A stretch of 6,164 nt of DNA, from NCBI GenBank assembly GCA_023386855.1, contig JAEWIW010000114.1, positions 1 through 6,164 on the forward strand. The letters run 5' to 3'. This DNA comes from Bacteroidota bacterium (lineage in GTDB: Bacteria > Bacteroidota > Bacteroidia > Chitinophagales > Chitinophagaceae). Shown in pieces: positions 1 to 6,164 of the stretch. Position 1 is the stretch's first letter. Each line of letters starts with the position of its first letter. The notes beneath the pieces were generated by a model. It was not told the origin of the DNA and did not search any database. It saw nothing but the letters and a program-made list of their open reading frames with translations. The translations under genes and the position numbers were made by a program.

Positions 1-2
1 TT

Positions 3-110
3 GCTATCCTTTTATTCCAGAAAAAATTCTTTCATAAAAAACCTTCGGAAGGCCCGGGCTCTCCAGTCCAAACAACCTCGCCGGTCAACGATACGGTACA
101 AGTTTTGTAA
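3..110 (+). CDS. C-terminal end of a truncated hypothetical protein (possible membrane protein tail)
   Basis: An open frame enters from the left edge and ends at TAA (108-110), giving 35 residues. It begins AILLF, continues with a basic stretch QKKFFHKK, and ends in a Pro/Ser/Thr/Gly-rich tail finishing VNDTVQVL. A short hydrophobic run followed by Lys/His residues and a flexible polar tail would suit the end of a transmembrane helix with a cytoplasmic tail, but too little is visible to name a family. This frame was chosen over a second open frame (1-117) because its codons (gct, atc, gaa, ggc, gtc, aac, gat) resemble those of the neighbouring real genes. The alternative uses several cgg, aga and ata codons and gives an Arg-rich peptide. 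The downstream lipoprotein begins 56 bases later on the same strand with no terminator between them, so the two may be cotranscribed. It may still be chance non-coding sequence. Confidence 0.42.
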   Translation, partial: AILLFQKKFFHKKPSEGPGSPVQTTSPVNDTVQVL

Positions 111-166
111 GGGATAGGTTGCGATTCCATAGCATCAAAAGGATCGCTTACCTATAACTACAAATC

Positions 167-1678
167 ATGAGAACCTTAACCTACTGCCTTTTATCCGTTG
201 CCCTGTTGTTAACTTTTTCCTGTTCGAAGGAGATCAGTCTTGAAAATTCCGGAGCCCCGGTTCCACCAACAGAACAAATGCAATGGCAGTTTGAAGATTC
301 CCTGGGTATTAAACAGGGCAATGTTGATACTGCATATATTGCCAACCAGGGCGCCATTGAAGCGCTTTTCCTTGATGGTACCACCGAAGATGGCCAGGCA
401 CGCATCATGATAAATGTTGTAGCTGAGCCACTGGTTGCCGGTACTTATTCTGCTGAAAATGTTTCCTTCGCTTATTATACCGGCCAGGACCTGATCTATT
501 TCAATGATCCTTCGGTTGGAGAATTTTCCATCACCATTACCTCCATCGACACAGCGAAGGTTTCCGGAACATTCAGCGGTGTGATCGTTGATACAAGAAC
601 AGGGATCACCAGTATAAAGAATGGCGCTTTTTCAGCAAACATCAATTCGGTTCCTCCCGGCGGAACATCAGAAGGTACACTGGTCTGCGATAATATCCAG
701 GTAATGGGTGATTATATCAAGGGAGAAGATCTCAACGCAACACATTATATCGAATTTGATGTGAATGTTACAACCCCCGGTTCATTCACTATTTCTACTG
801 AAACAGTGAATGGTATCAGTTATGCCGCGCAGGGTGAATTCCCTAATGCAGGATTATTCACGGTTCAACTGGGCGCTTTTGGAACGCCATTGGAAAGTGA
901 ACAATCCCAGTTTGTTCTTACCTATGGAAATTCAAGCTGTACGTTTACGGTAGATGTAAAAGCCGCTGCCGATAGCCTGGTGGATGCGCCGGATGGTTTA
1001 TTGTCGGCGGAAGAAAAAACTTTTGGTACAGTGAAACGCGATGATATGAAGTACTGGGCTTCCAATAAAAAGATCGGTGAAATTCAATCAACCACTAATC
1101 CAACGCGTAAACTATTTTATGATGCCAATGGTAGACTTACCTCGCAGGAGTTCTGGATGTCGGATGGTTTAGGTGGAACATTTAAGGATCACACTTATAA
1201 ATATTCCTATGATGGAAGTGGAAATGTTGCAGCGATTTTACTGGTAGGTGATAATGGCGAATTCCTGGATAGCGCGTTCCGGTTTACCTATAATGCCGTT
1301 AAGGCCATTACTTCCAAAACCGTTTATTCCAATGGAACACCCACCATGCGGGCGGATTATACTTATGTGAACGGGAACATTGTTAAAATCAGTTATACCG
1401 ATAACGGGTTAACTAAATATGTTGATTCAGTATTGGTGGATTATGATACCAGGAATAATAAGATAAGGGATATTCATACGCAATTTTATTTCATTGATAT
1501 GGCCAATGTGCTGGAAGATACCCACCAGAACGAGATCTTTTATTTCAGTGATAATTATCCAACGAAGATGACGCTGAGCAATGGAACAGCGATTGATGTG
1601 GAAGTGACCATCAATCCCAATTTTGTTCCAACTGAAATATTCCTGGATGGACAGTCGTGGTTCAAATATTATTATTAA
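167..1678 (+). CDS. Predicted lipoprotein with DUF6252-like, Ig-like repeat and YD/RHS-like regions
   Basis: A 503-residue exported protein of unknown function. Residues 1-18 form a signal peptide (MRT, then a Leu/Val/Ala-rich core), and C19 is the probable lipidated cysteine in LTFSC. This lipobox is relaxed, with Thr at -3 and Phe at -2. The mature end CSKEISLENSG is typical of Bacteroidota lipoproteins; the charged residues near it partly resemble the surface-export signal. Residues about 38-160 resemble DUF6252, with IDTAKVSGTFSG (127-138) and TSIKNGAFSANI (148-159). Residues about 170-265 look like one copy of a Bacteroidota Ig-like repeat, with C174, GDYIKGEDL, VNGISYAAQGEF and closing C258 in SSCTFTV. 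Residues about 315-503 hold YD/RHS-like beta units: LFYDANGRL, YKYSYDGSGNV, ADYTYVNGNIVKI, VLVDYDTRNNKI. The protein ends FKYYY, followed by tandem stops TAA TAG. The start fits the signal peptide; there is no Shine-Dalgarno. It is probably outer-membrane anchored. Domain names come from pattern recognition only, and no substrate can be assigned. Confidence 0.88.
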   Translation: MRTLTYCLLSVALLLTFSCSKEISLENSGAPVPPTEQMQWQFEDSLGIKQGNVDTAYIANQGAIEALFLDGTTEDGQARIMINVVAEPLVAGTYSAENVSFAYYTGQDLIYFNDPSVGEFSITITSIDTAKVSGTFSGVIVDTRTGITSIKNGAFSANINSVPPGGTSEGTLVCDNIQVMGDYIKGEDLNATHYIEFDVNVTTPGSFTISTETVNGISYAAQGEFPNAGLFTVQLGAFGTPLESEQSQFVLTYGNSSCTFTVDVKAAADSLVDAPDGLLSAEEKTFGTVKRDDMKYWASNKKIGEIQSTTNPTRKLFYDANGRLTSQEFWMSDGLGGTFKDHTYKYSYDGSGNVAAILLVGDNGEFLDSAFRFTYNAVKAITSKTVYSNGTPTMRADYTYVNGNIVKISYTDNGLTKYVDSVLVDYDTRNNKIRDIHTQFYFIDMANVLEDTHQNEIFYFSDNYPTKMTLSNGTAIDVEVTINPNFVPTEIFLDGQSWFKYYY

Positions 1679-1706
1679 TAGCTCAACCTATTTAAACAGG
1701 TTAAAA

Positions 1707-1745
1707 GAAAAAGAGGCTGAACTTAATAAGTCAGCCTCTTTTTTT
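1707..1745. terminator. Bidirectional rho-independent terminator
   Basis: A perfect 13-bp stem pairs 1708-1720 (AAAAAGAGGCTGA) with 1731-1743 (TCAGCCTCTTTTT). The ten-base loop contains a further CTT/AAG pairing around AAT. On the plus strand the stem runs into a T-tract (1739-1745). On the minus strand the A-rich stretch 1703-1712 supplies the U-tract. It lies 28 bases after the lipoprotein stop and about 20 bases after the fumC stop, so it fits as a shared terminator for the two convergent genes. Confidence 0.92.
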
Positions 1746-1765
1746 GTTCATAGTGAAGACTAAGT

Positions 1766-3163
1766 TTAGATATCACCAACCATTTTCTCCGGAATCACCC
1801 ATTCATCAAATTCAGCAGGGGTAAGGTATCCAAGCTTCACAGCCATTTCTTTTAAGGTAGTGCCTTCTTTATGTGCTTTCTGAGCGATCTCCGCTGCTTT
1901 GTAGTACCCGATCTTTGTATTGAGCGCGGTAACCAGCATGAGTGAATTGTTCACATGTTTTTTAATGTTCTCTTCAATCGGCCTGATGCCTTCTGCACAT
2001 TTATCATTGAAGGAAACACATCCTTCGCCGATCAGTCTGGCGCTATGAAGAAAATTATAGATCATTACCGGTTTGAATACATTCAGTTCGAAATGACCTG
2101 TTGCGCCACCTATATTGATGGCCACATCATTACCCATTACCTGTGCGGCGATCATGGTAAGGGCTTCACATTGCGTAGGGTTTACCTTGCCAGGCATGAT
2201 GGATGAACCGGGTTCATTGTCGGGAATAAATATCTCGCCGATACCTGAACGAGGGCCAGAAGAAAGCATGCGGATATCATTGGCGATCTTCATAAGGCTT
2301 ACCGCAACAGTCTTTAATGCACCATGTGCTTCCACGATGGCATCATGTGCAGCAAGGGATTCAAATTTATTTTCTGCGGTAACAAAGGGCAGGCCTGTCA
2401 ATGCCGCAATATGCTTTGCTACATTCTCCGCGTAATTCTTTGGTGTATTGATGCCTGTACCAACGGCGGTTCCACCAAGGGCCAGCTCGGAAAGATGGGC
2501 AAGGGTATTTTTGATCGCCCTTAATCCATGGTCAAGCTGTGATACATAGCCACTGAATTCCTGTCCAAGTGTTAAAGGGGTGGCATCCATGAAATGGGTA
2601 CGTCCGATCTTTACCACTTTCATAAATTCCTTGCTCTTACTGGCAAGCGTATCTCTTAATTTTTCAATGCCGGGAATAGTGTTTTCCATCAACAGCTTGT
2701 AGGCTGCAATATGCATTGCTGTGGGAAAGGTATCGTTTGATGATTGTGATTTGTTTACATCATCATTAGGATGTAAGAATTTTTCTTTATCAGTAAGTTG
2801 TCCTCCCTGCATAACATGACCACGGTAGGCAATCACTTCATTCACGTTCATATTACTCTGTGTGCCGCTACCTGTTTGCCATACCACCAGCGGGAAGTAA
2901 TCATCAAGCTTTCCTTCAAGGATTTCATCGCAAACCTTCCCGATCAGGTCTGATTTTTCTTTGGGTAGAACACCAGCTTCATAGTTGGTGATAGCTGCCG
3001 CTTTCTTCAGGTAAGCAAAAGCCTGGATGATCTGCTTCGGCATCCTGTTGATATCAGTGGCGATCTTAAAGTTCTCGATACTGCGCTGGGTCTGCGCGCC
3101 ATACAGGGCATCTGCGGGAACCTGTACTTCACCCATCGTGTCTTTTTCTATACGGTAATTCAT
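1766..3163 (-). CDS. fumC: Class II fumarate hydratase (fumarase C)
   Basis: Catalyses reversible hydration of fumarate to (S)-malate in the TCA cycle; cytoplasmic, iron-independent, and a homotetramer in this family. The 465 residues match the usual length of about 460-467, so it looks complete. Motifs visible in order: [10 protein letters not shown] (97-106), [14 protein letters not shown] (138-151), [16 protein letters not shown] (187-202), [10 protein letters not shown] (230-239) and the signature [11 protein letters not shown] (319-329). Key E. coli FumC residues N141, H188, S318, K324 and N326 correspond at a constant +2 offset to N143, H190, S320, K326 and N328, all conserved. The family also contains aspartase and argininosuccinate lyase, but [15 protein letters not shown] and the [11 protein letters not shown] loop favour fumarase over aspartase. 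It ends TAA, with a second in-frame TAG two codons on. It is separated from the hydratase gene upstream by 150 bases with its own candidate promoter, and shares a terminator with the convergent lipoprotein gene. Confidence 0.97.
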   Translation of the reverse strand: MNYRIEKDTMGEVQVPADALYGAQTQRSIENFKIATDINRMPKQIIQAFAYLKKAAAITNYEAGVLPKEKSDLIGKVCDEILEGKLDDYFPLVVWQTGSGTQSNMNVNEVIAYRGHVMQGGQLTDKEKFLHPNDDVNKSQSSNDTFPTAMHIAAYKLLMENTIPGIEKLRDTLASKSKEFMKVVKIGRTHFMDATPLTLGQEFSGYVSQLDHGLRAIKNTLAHLSELALGGTAVGTGINTPKNYAENVAKHIAALTGLPFVTAENKFESLAAHDAIVEAHGALKTVAVSLMKIANDIRMLSSGPRSGIGEIFIPDNEPGSSIMPGKVNPTQCEALTMIAAQVMGNDVAINIGGATGHFELNVFKPVMIYNFLHSARLIGEGCVSFNDKCAEGIRPIEENIKKHVNNSLMLVTALNTKIGYYKAAEIAQKAHKEGTTLKEMAVKLGYLTPAEFDEWVIPEKMVGDI

Positions 3164-3313
3164 ATAAACAAGTTATGGGCACAAAGGTAAACCTTAAGCC
3201 TATGCGATATATGGAAGGAAGAAATCTTAATCCGGTAAACTCCTGGAATAAACTTTGAACTTGTTACGCCAGGGCAATGCTGAAGTGATTTTGCCAACCG
3301 CAATTCATGCAGC
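3164..3313 (-). other. Intergenic gap between enoyl-CoA hydratase and fumC
   Basis: 150 bases with no credible gene. It contains a -7-type promoter box near the fumC end. No strong hairpin with a U-tract follows the hydratase stop on the minus strand, so read-through from the upstream genes into fumC remains possible. Confidence 0.6.
3182..3189 (-). promoter_or_regulatory. Candidate Bacteroidota -7 promoter element of fumC
   Basis: On the minus strand this reads TACCTTTG, a full match to the Bacteroidota sigma-ABfr -7 consensus TAnnTTTG. It ends 18 bases before the fumC ATG, which would give a leader of roughly 12-15 bases. I could not find a clear -33 TTTG about 20 bases upstream, so the call rests on the -7 box and its placement. 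Confidence 0.5.
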
Positions 3314-4090
3314 TTACTTACCCCTGAACTGTGGCTTTCTTTTTTCCAGGAAAGCGGTTGTGCCTTCCAGCATATCTTCTGTCTGGAAACATTGACCAAA
3401 TGAAGAGATCTCCAGTGCATACCCATCAATGCTTTCATCCATCACTGCATTGGAGGTTTGAATACATTTGGCCAGGGCCAGCGGTGCCTTGCTATTGATC
3501 ACTTCTAAAATTGCCACAGCCTGCTGCAGCAGCTGGTCTTGCGGAAATATATGGTTGACCAGTCCCCATTGAAGTGCCTGTTGCGCATCGATCATGTTAC
3601 CGCTAAGGATCATTTCAAGTGCCCTGCCTTTGCCGATAAGCTGGGTAAGCCGTTGCGTACCTCCATACCCTGGAATCAAACCGAGGTTAACTTCTGGCTG
3701 TCCAAACTTTGCCTGTTCACTGGCCAGTCGAAAATGACAGGCCATGGCCAGTTCGCATCCGCCACCAAGGGCAAAGCCATTCACGGCGGCAATAATGGGT
3801 TTGAAAGATTCTTCGATTTTAAAAAATATATCCTGTCCACGCTGGGCCAGTTCCATTCCTTCTTCAACACTCAAGCCCTGGAACTCGCGGATATCAGCAC
3901 CTGCAACAAATGCTTTATTACCTGCACCGGTTATAATGCCGCTCCTGATGCTTTCATCTTCATGCAAAGCATCAATGGCATCAGAGAGTTCTGCCATCAC
4001 TTCACGATTCAGCGCGTTGAGTTTATCGGGACGGTTAATGGTGATCGTCATGATCCCATTTTCTACACTGGTTAATACGGTATTGTTCAT
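3314..4090 (-). CDS. Enoyl-CoA hydratase (crotonase family)
   Basis: Predicted to hydrate short-chain trans-2-enoyl-CoA to 3-hydroxyacyl-CoA in fatty acid or branched-chain acyl-CoA breakdown; cytoplasmic. The 258 residues are the normal single-domain crotonase length. The oxyanion-hole elements are present: FVAGADIREF (61-70) with the GAD loop, and NGFALGGGCELAMAC (104-118) with G110. Both catalytic glutamates of true hydratases are retained: E113 in GGGCELA and E133 in FGQPEVNLGLIPGYGGTQRL. They are 20 residues apart, as are Glu144 and Glu164 of rat crotonase, which argues for hydratase rather than isomerase or hydrolase activity. The C-terminal EGTTAFLEKRKPQF (242-255) is the usual crotonase ending. 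It starts 33 bases after the stop of the B12-domain gene, probably in the same transcript. A CAACTTTG sequence just before the ATG could act as an internal promoter. Chain-length preference cannot be read from sequence, so no gene symbol is given (crt, paaF and fadB-type names are all used for such genes). Confidence 0.93.
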   Translation of the reverse strand: MNNTVLTSVENGIMTITINRPDKLNALNREVMAELSDAIDALHEDESIRSGIITGAGNKAFVAGADIREFQGLSVEEGMELAQRGQDIFFKIEESFKPIIAAVNGFALGGGCELAMACHFRLASEQAKFGQPEVNLGLIPGYGGTQRLTQLIGKGRALEMILSGNMIDAQQALQWGLVNHIFPQDQLLQQAVAILEVINSKAPLALAKCIQTSNAVMDESIDGYALEISSFGQCFQTEDMLEGTTAFLEKRKPQFRGK

Positions 4091-4095
4091 ATGGT

Positions 4096-4103
4096 CAAAG
4101 TTG
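4096..4103 (-). promoter_or_regulatory. Possible degenerate -7 element before enoyl-CoA hydratase
   Basis: The minus strand reads CAACTTTG, one base off the TAnnTTTG consensus, and lies exactly five bases before the ATG. This repeats the arrangement seen before gltX. No -33 element is evident, and the site may be chance within a 33-base operon gap. Confidence 0.22.
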
Positions 4104-4123
4104 AATGTGCATTGAATAAAAGA

Positions 4124-4534
4124 CTAGAATGTCCTTTTCTGGGCCACCTGCTCTTTTATATATCCTGCAATTTCGGTGGTGGGTGTACCCGGAGCGAACA
4201 GTTTACCCACACCCATAGCGTTCAGGGTTTCCATATCATCGGGAGGAATGATACCTCCACCGGTCAGCAGCACATCATTCATATTCCTGTTTTTCATCAG
4301 CTCAATGATCCTTGGGAACACGGTCATATGTGCGCCACTGAGGATACTGATGCCAATGGCATCTACATCTTCCTGTAATGCAGCATTGACAACCATTTCA
4401 GCGGTCTGCCGAAGACCGGTATAGATCACTTCCATTCCTGCATCCCTTAACGCTGTGGCGATAACCTTAGCGCCACGGTCATGACCGTCCAATCCTACCT
4501 TGGCAACCAGTACTCTTATTGGCCTGTTATTCAT
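4124..4534 (-). CDS. Stand-alone cobalamin-binding domain protein (acyl-CoA mutase small-subunit type)
   Basis: A 136-residue B12-binding Rossmann-type domain like the C-terminus of methylmalonyl-CoA mutase. The base-off/His-on signature DxHxxG is D16-G-H18-D-R-G21, with H18 the expected lower axial cobalt ligand. S63-I-L65 in GISILSGAH and the glycines in TGGGIIP (91-97) complete the cobalamin tail-binding site. There is no catalytic TIM-barrel domain, so it cannot act alone. In known two-part enzymes such as isobutyryl-CoA mutase (IcmA/IcmB), 2-hydroxyisobutyryl-CoA mutase (HcmA/HcmB) and archaeal methylmalonyl-CoA mutase, a protein of about this size pairs with a separate large subunit that binds the acyl-CoA. 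No large subunit lies in this window. The ATG overlaps the gltX stop in ATGA (4531-4534), suggesting translational coupling, and the hydratase gene follows after 33 bases. It appears intact rather than a fragment. Which mutase it serves is unknown; a methyltransferase or regulatory B12 domain is less likely given the mutase-like sequence. Confidence 0.9.
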   Translation of the reverse strand: MNNRPIRVLVAKVGLDGHDRGAKVIATALRDAGMEVIYTGLRQTAEMVVNAALQEDVDAIGISILSGAHMTVFPRIIELMKNRNMNDVLLTGGGIIPPDDMETLNAMGVGKLFAPGTPTTEIAGYIKEQVAQKRTF

Positions 4535-6057
4535 GATAATTTTTCCAGCACGTTCTCAATGCGTTTAATAGTTTCTTCTTTACCCAGCATGGCAGCGATA
4601 TCAAAAACGGGTGGACCAAATTTTCCCCCTACCAGCATGATGCGGAAGGGCAGCTGTACTTCACCGGGTTTGATAGTATGTGTTGCGGCGATCTGTTTAA
4701 ATCCTTCTTCAATAAAGGCACTGTTCCAGGTATCAATGGCATCGATCTCTTTGATAAGATCGCGGAAGAAAGCGGTCTTTGTTTCATTCCATTTTCCCCT
4801 GATGGCTTCCAGGTCTGGATTTGCAGGAGTAACAAAAAAGAAGGACGACTGTTCCCAAAGGTCGGGAAGCAGGGTGCAACGCTCTTTCACCAGGTGAATG
4901 ATCTCTTTAAGTTTATCATTTCCTGCAATAAGGTGTATGTTTTTTGCTTCAGCCATATGAACCAGTTCCTGTAAAAGCAGGTCTTCATCCACTTTCTTTA
5001 TCCATTCATGGTTGAACCATTTGGCTTTTTCAAAATCGAATTTAGCTCCTGCTTTATGAACTCTTTCCATCGAAAATTTCTCCACCAGTTCCTCAAGGCT
5101 GAAGAGTTCCTGTTCTGTTCCATCATTCCATCCCAGCATAGCCAGCATATTCACGAAAGCCTCAGGTAAGAAGCCCCTTTCTTTAAATCCTTCCACGAAT
5201 TCATTGTTGCGCGGATCGGTCCAGTTCATCGGGAATACGGGGAAACCATATTTTGATCCATCTCTTTTGCTGAGTTTTCCATTAGGACCCATGATCAATG
5301 GAAGATGCGCCCATTGCGGCATTTGTTCTTTCCATCCAAGGTATTCCCATAATAAAAGGTGCACTGGTGCACTCGGCAGCCATTCTTCACCGCGGAAGGC
5401 ATGCGTGATCTGCATGAGGTAATCATCCACTACAACCGCAAGATGGTAGGTAGGCATACCATCCGCTTTCAATAATACTTTATCATCGACCTGGTTGGTG
5501 TTGAAACTGATATGACCACGGATCATATCATCAAAGGAAACTTCTTTATCAGCAGGCATTTTTATTCTTATCACGTAAGGCGTTCCTTCCGCGATCAGCC
5601 GGTTCACCTCATCTTCAGCAAGCGTAAGAGAATTACGCATTTTCATGCGGATCTCCTGGTTGTATTGAGGTGATACATTGGAGGCAGACTTAAAATTATT
5701 ACGCATTTCTTCCAGCTCGGCAGGTGTGTCAAATGCATAATAAGCATTGCCCTGTGAAACCAGTTTATCTGCATATTCCCTGTACAAAGCCTTGCGTTCG
5801 CTTTGGCGATAGGGACCAAAAGCACCAGGGGTAAATGGACTTTCATCAGGGATGAGTCCACACCACTCCAGGCAGTTCATGATATATTGCTCAGCGCCTT
5901 CAACAAAACGCGACTGGTCGGTGTCTTCAATTCGTAAAACAAAATCACCACCATTCTGTTTTGCAAAGAGATAATTATACAATACCGTGCGTACGCCACC
6001 CAGGTGCAATCCGCCTGTTGGACTAGGTGCAAACCGGACTCTGACTTTTCTATCCAT
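4531..6057 (-). CDS. gltX: Glutamyl-tRNA synthetase
   Basis: Charges tRNA-Glu with glutamate using ATP; class I aminoacyl-tRNA synthetase, cytoplasmic. The 508 residues suit a full-length bacterial GluRS. The HIGH-type motif is [12 protein letters not shown] (10-21), followed by RTVLYNYL, and [10 protein letters not shown] (41-50) is the GluRS glutamate-site segment. [12 protein letters not shown] (201-212) and [14 protein letters not shown] (220-233) are conserved core stretches. The KMSKS-type loop is KLSKRDGS (261-268). The C-terminal part (about 340-508) is the helical anticodon-binding region. The zinc ligands of E. coli GluRS (CxC ... CxH) are absent: the aligned positions are A108, D110, I136 and M138, so this is a zinc-free type. 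Whether it also charges tRNA-Gln cannot be decided here. The start is fixed because the catalytic motif begins only ten residues in. It is first in a likely operon, overlapping the B12-domain gene by four bases. A TAACTTTG box lies five bases before the ATG. Confidence 0.98.
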   Translation of the reverse strand: MDRKVRVRFAPSPTGGLHLGGVRTVLYNYLFAKQNGGDFVLRIEDTDQSRFVEGAEQYIMNCLEWCGLIPDESPFTPGAFGPYRQSERKALYREYADKLVSQGNAYYAFDTPAELEEMRNNFKSASNVSPQYNQEIRMKMRNSLTLAEDEVNRLIAEGTPYVIRIKMPADKEVSFDDMIRGHISFNTNQVDDKVLLKADGMPTYHLAVVVDDYLMQITHAFRGEEWLPSAPVHLLLWEYLGWKEQMPQWAHLPLIMGPNGKLSKRDGSKYGFPVFPMNWTDPRNNEFVEGFKERGFLPEAFVNMLAMLGWNDGTEQELFSLEELVEKFSMERVHKAGAKFDFEKAKWFNHEWIKKVDEDLLLQELVHMAEAKNIHLIAGNDKLKEIIHLVKERCTLLPDLWEQSSFFFVTPANPDLEAIRGKWNETKTAFFRDLIKEIDAIDTWNSAFIEEGFKQIAATHTIKPGEVQLPFRIMLVGGKFGPPVFDIAAMLGKEETIKRIENVLEKLS

Positions 6058-6062
6058 GGCAA

Positions 6063-6070
6063 CAAAGTTA
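6063..6070 (-). promoter_or_regulatory. Candidate -7 promoter element of gltX, implying a nearly leaderless mRNA
   Basis: The minus strand reads TAACTTTG, a full match to TAnnTTTG, followed by TTGCC and then the gltX ATG. With a standard -7 placement, transcription would start about 0-5 bases before the start codon. The -33 region has only a weak T-run (GATTTC), not TTTG. Confidence 0.45.
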
Positions 6071-6148
6071 ACAGAATTAGGTACTTGAAGAAATCAGTTT
6101 GAAGGGCGAGGGGCAAGAATGCGAGCGAGCCGCTGAGCGCTTAAAGCT

Positions 6149-6156
6149 TATATTTG
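6149..6156 (+). promoter_or_regulatory. Possible outward-facing -7 element at the right edge
   Basis: TATATTTG matches the TAnnTTTG consensus on the plus strand and could drive a gene beyond the window, divergent from gltX. The bases about 20 upstream are a GC-rich stretch with no TTTG, and no start codon is visible, so this is weak. Confidence 0.2.
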
Positions 6157-6164
6157 TTATACCC

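Noticed and set aside
42..59. Small hairpin CCTT-CGG-AAGG next to the palindrome GCCCGGGC
   Set aside because: The stem is only four base pairs, there is no following T-run, and it lies inside the probable coding tail, so it is not called a terminator or operator.
1..117. Second open frame at the left edge, ending TAG at 115-117
   Set aside because: It needs many cgg, aga and ata codons and gives an Arg/Lys-rich peptide unlike the neighbours; the frame ending at 110 is more plausible.
3242..3303. Weak hairpins in the gap before fumC (CCTGG/CCAGG, and TTGC-CAACC-GCAA)
   Set aside because: Stems of four or five pairs, one with a 22-base loop, and no U-tract on the minus strand; not supported as terminators or riboswitches.
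3539..4075. Long plus-strand open frame of 178 codons opposite the enoyl-CoA hydratase
   Set aside because: It is antisense to a gene with intact crotonase catalytic motifs, and its translation shows no recognisable domain; it is a coding shadow.
4481..4897. Plus-strand open frame of 138 codons spanning the gltX/B12-domain junction
   Set aside because: It is antisense to two well-supported genes, with Ser/Pro-rich, low-information sequence and no family features.
3314..6057. The gltX, B12-domain and hydratase cluster as a new biological system
   Set aside because: Each gene belongs to a well-known family and the cluster lacks a mutase large subunit; adjacency alone does not support a new system.

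Overview
The window looks like ordinary chromosomal DNA from a Bacteroidota bacterium, most likely of the Chitinophagaceae type. This rests on four points. The lipoprotein starts with a mature 'CSKE' end and carries domain types common in that group. Candidate promoters match the Bacteroidota -7 consensus TAnnTTTG, and there are no Shine-Dalgarno motifs before the starts. Base composition is moderate. The fumarase and GluRS are of types usual for the phylum. The genus cannot be fixed from the sequence alone.

Layout from left to right: (1) positions 3-110, plus strand, probably the last 35 codons of a gene that begins outside the window. (2) Positions 167-1678, plus strand, a 503-residue predicted surface or periplasmic lipoprotein in three parts: a DUF6252-like N-terminal domain, one Ig-like repeat flanked by cysteines, and a YD/RHS-like beta-repeat C-terminus. 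(3) Positions 1707-1745, a strong bidirectional terminator between convergent genes. (4) Positions 1766-3163, minus strand, class II fumarase (fumC), with its own candidate promoter in the 150-base gap before it. (5) Positions 3314-4090, minus strand, a crotonase-type enoyl-CoA hydratase. (6) Positions 4124-4534, minus strand, a stand-alone cobalamin-binding domain of the methylmalonyl/isobutyryl-CoA mutase small-subunit type. (7) Positions 4531-6057, minus strand, glutamyl-tRNA synthetase (gltX). The last 107 bases hold the gltX promoter region and possibly an outward-facing promoter.

The minus-strand genes run gltX > B12-domain protein > enoyl-CoA hydratase > fumC. The first two overlap by the four bases ATGA and the third follows after 33 bases, so they probably form one transcript. 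fumC is more separate. Metabolically, a B12-dependent acyl-CoA mutase subunit, an enoyl-CoA hydratase and fumarase would fit acyl-CoA breakdown feeding the TCA cycle at succinyl-CoA. That link is inference from adjacency, and gltX does not belong to it by function.

I see no phage, transposon, CRISPR, defence system, tRNA or rRNA. No undescribed system is evident. The items most worth a second look are the orphan B12 domain coupled to gltX, the TAnnTTTG-like boxes lying only five bases before start codons, and the unusual three-part lipoprotein.
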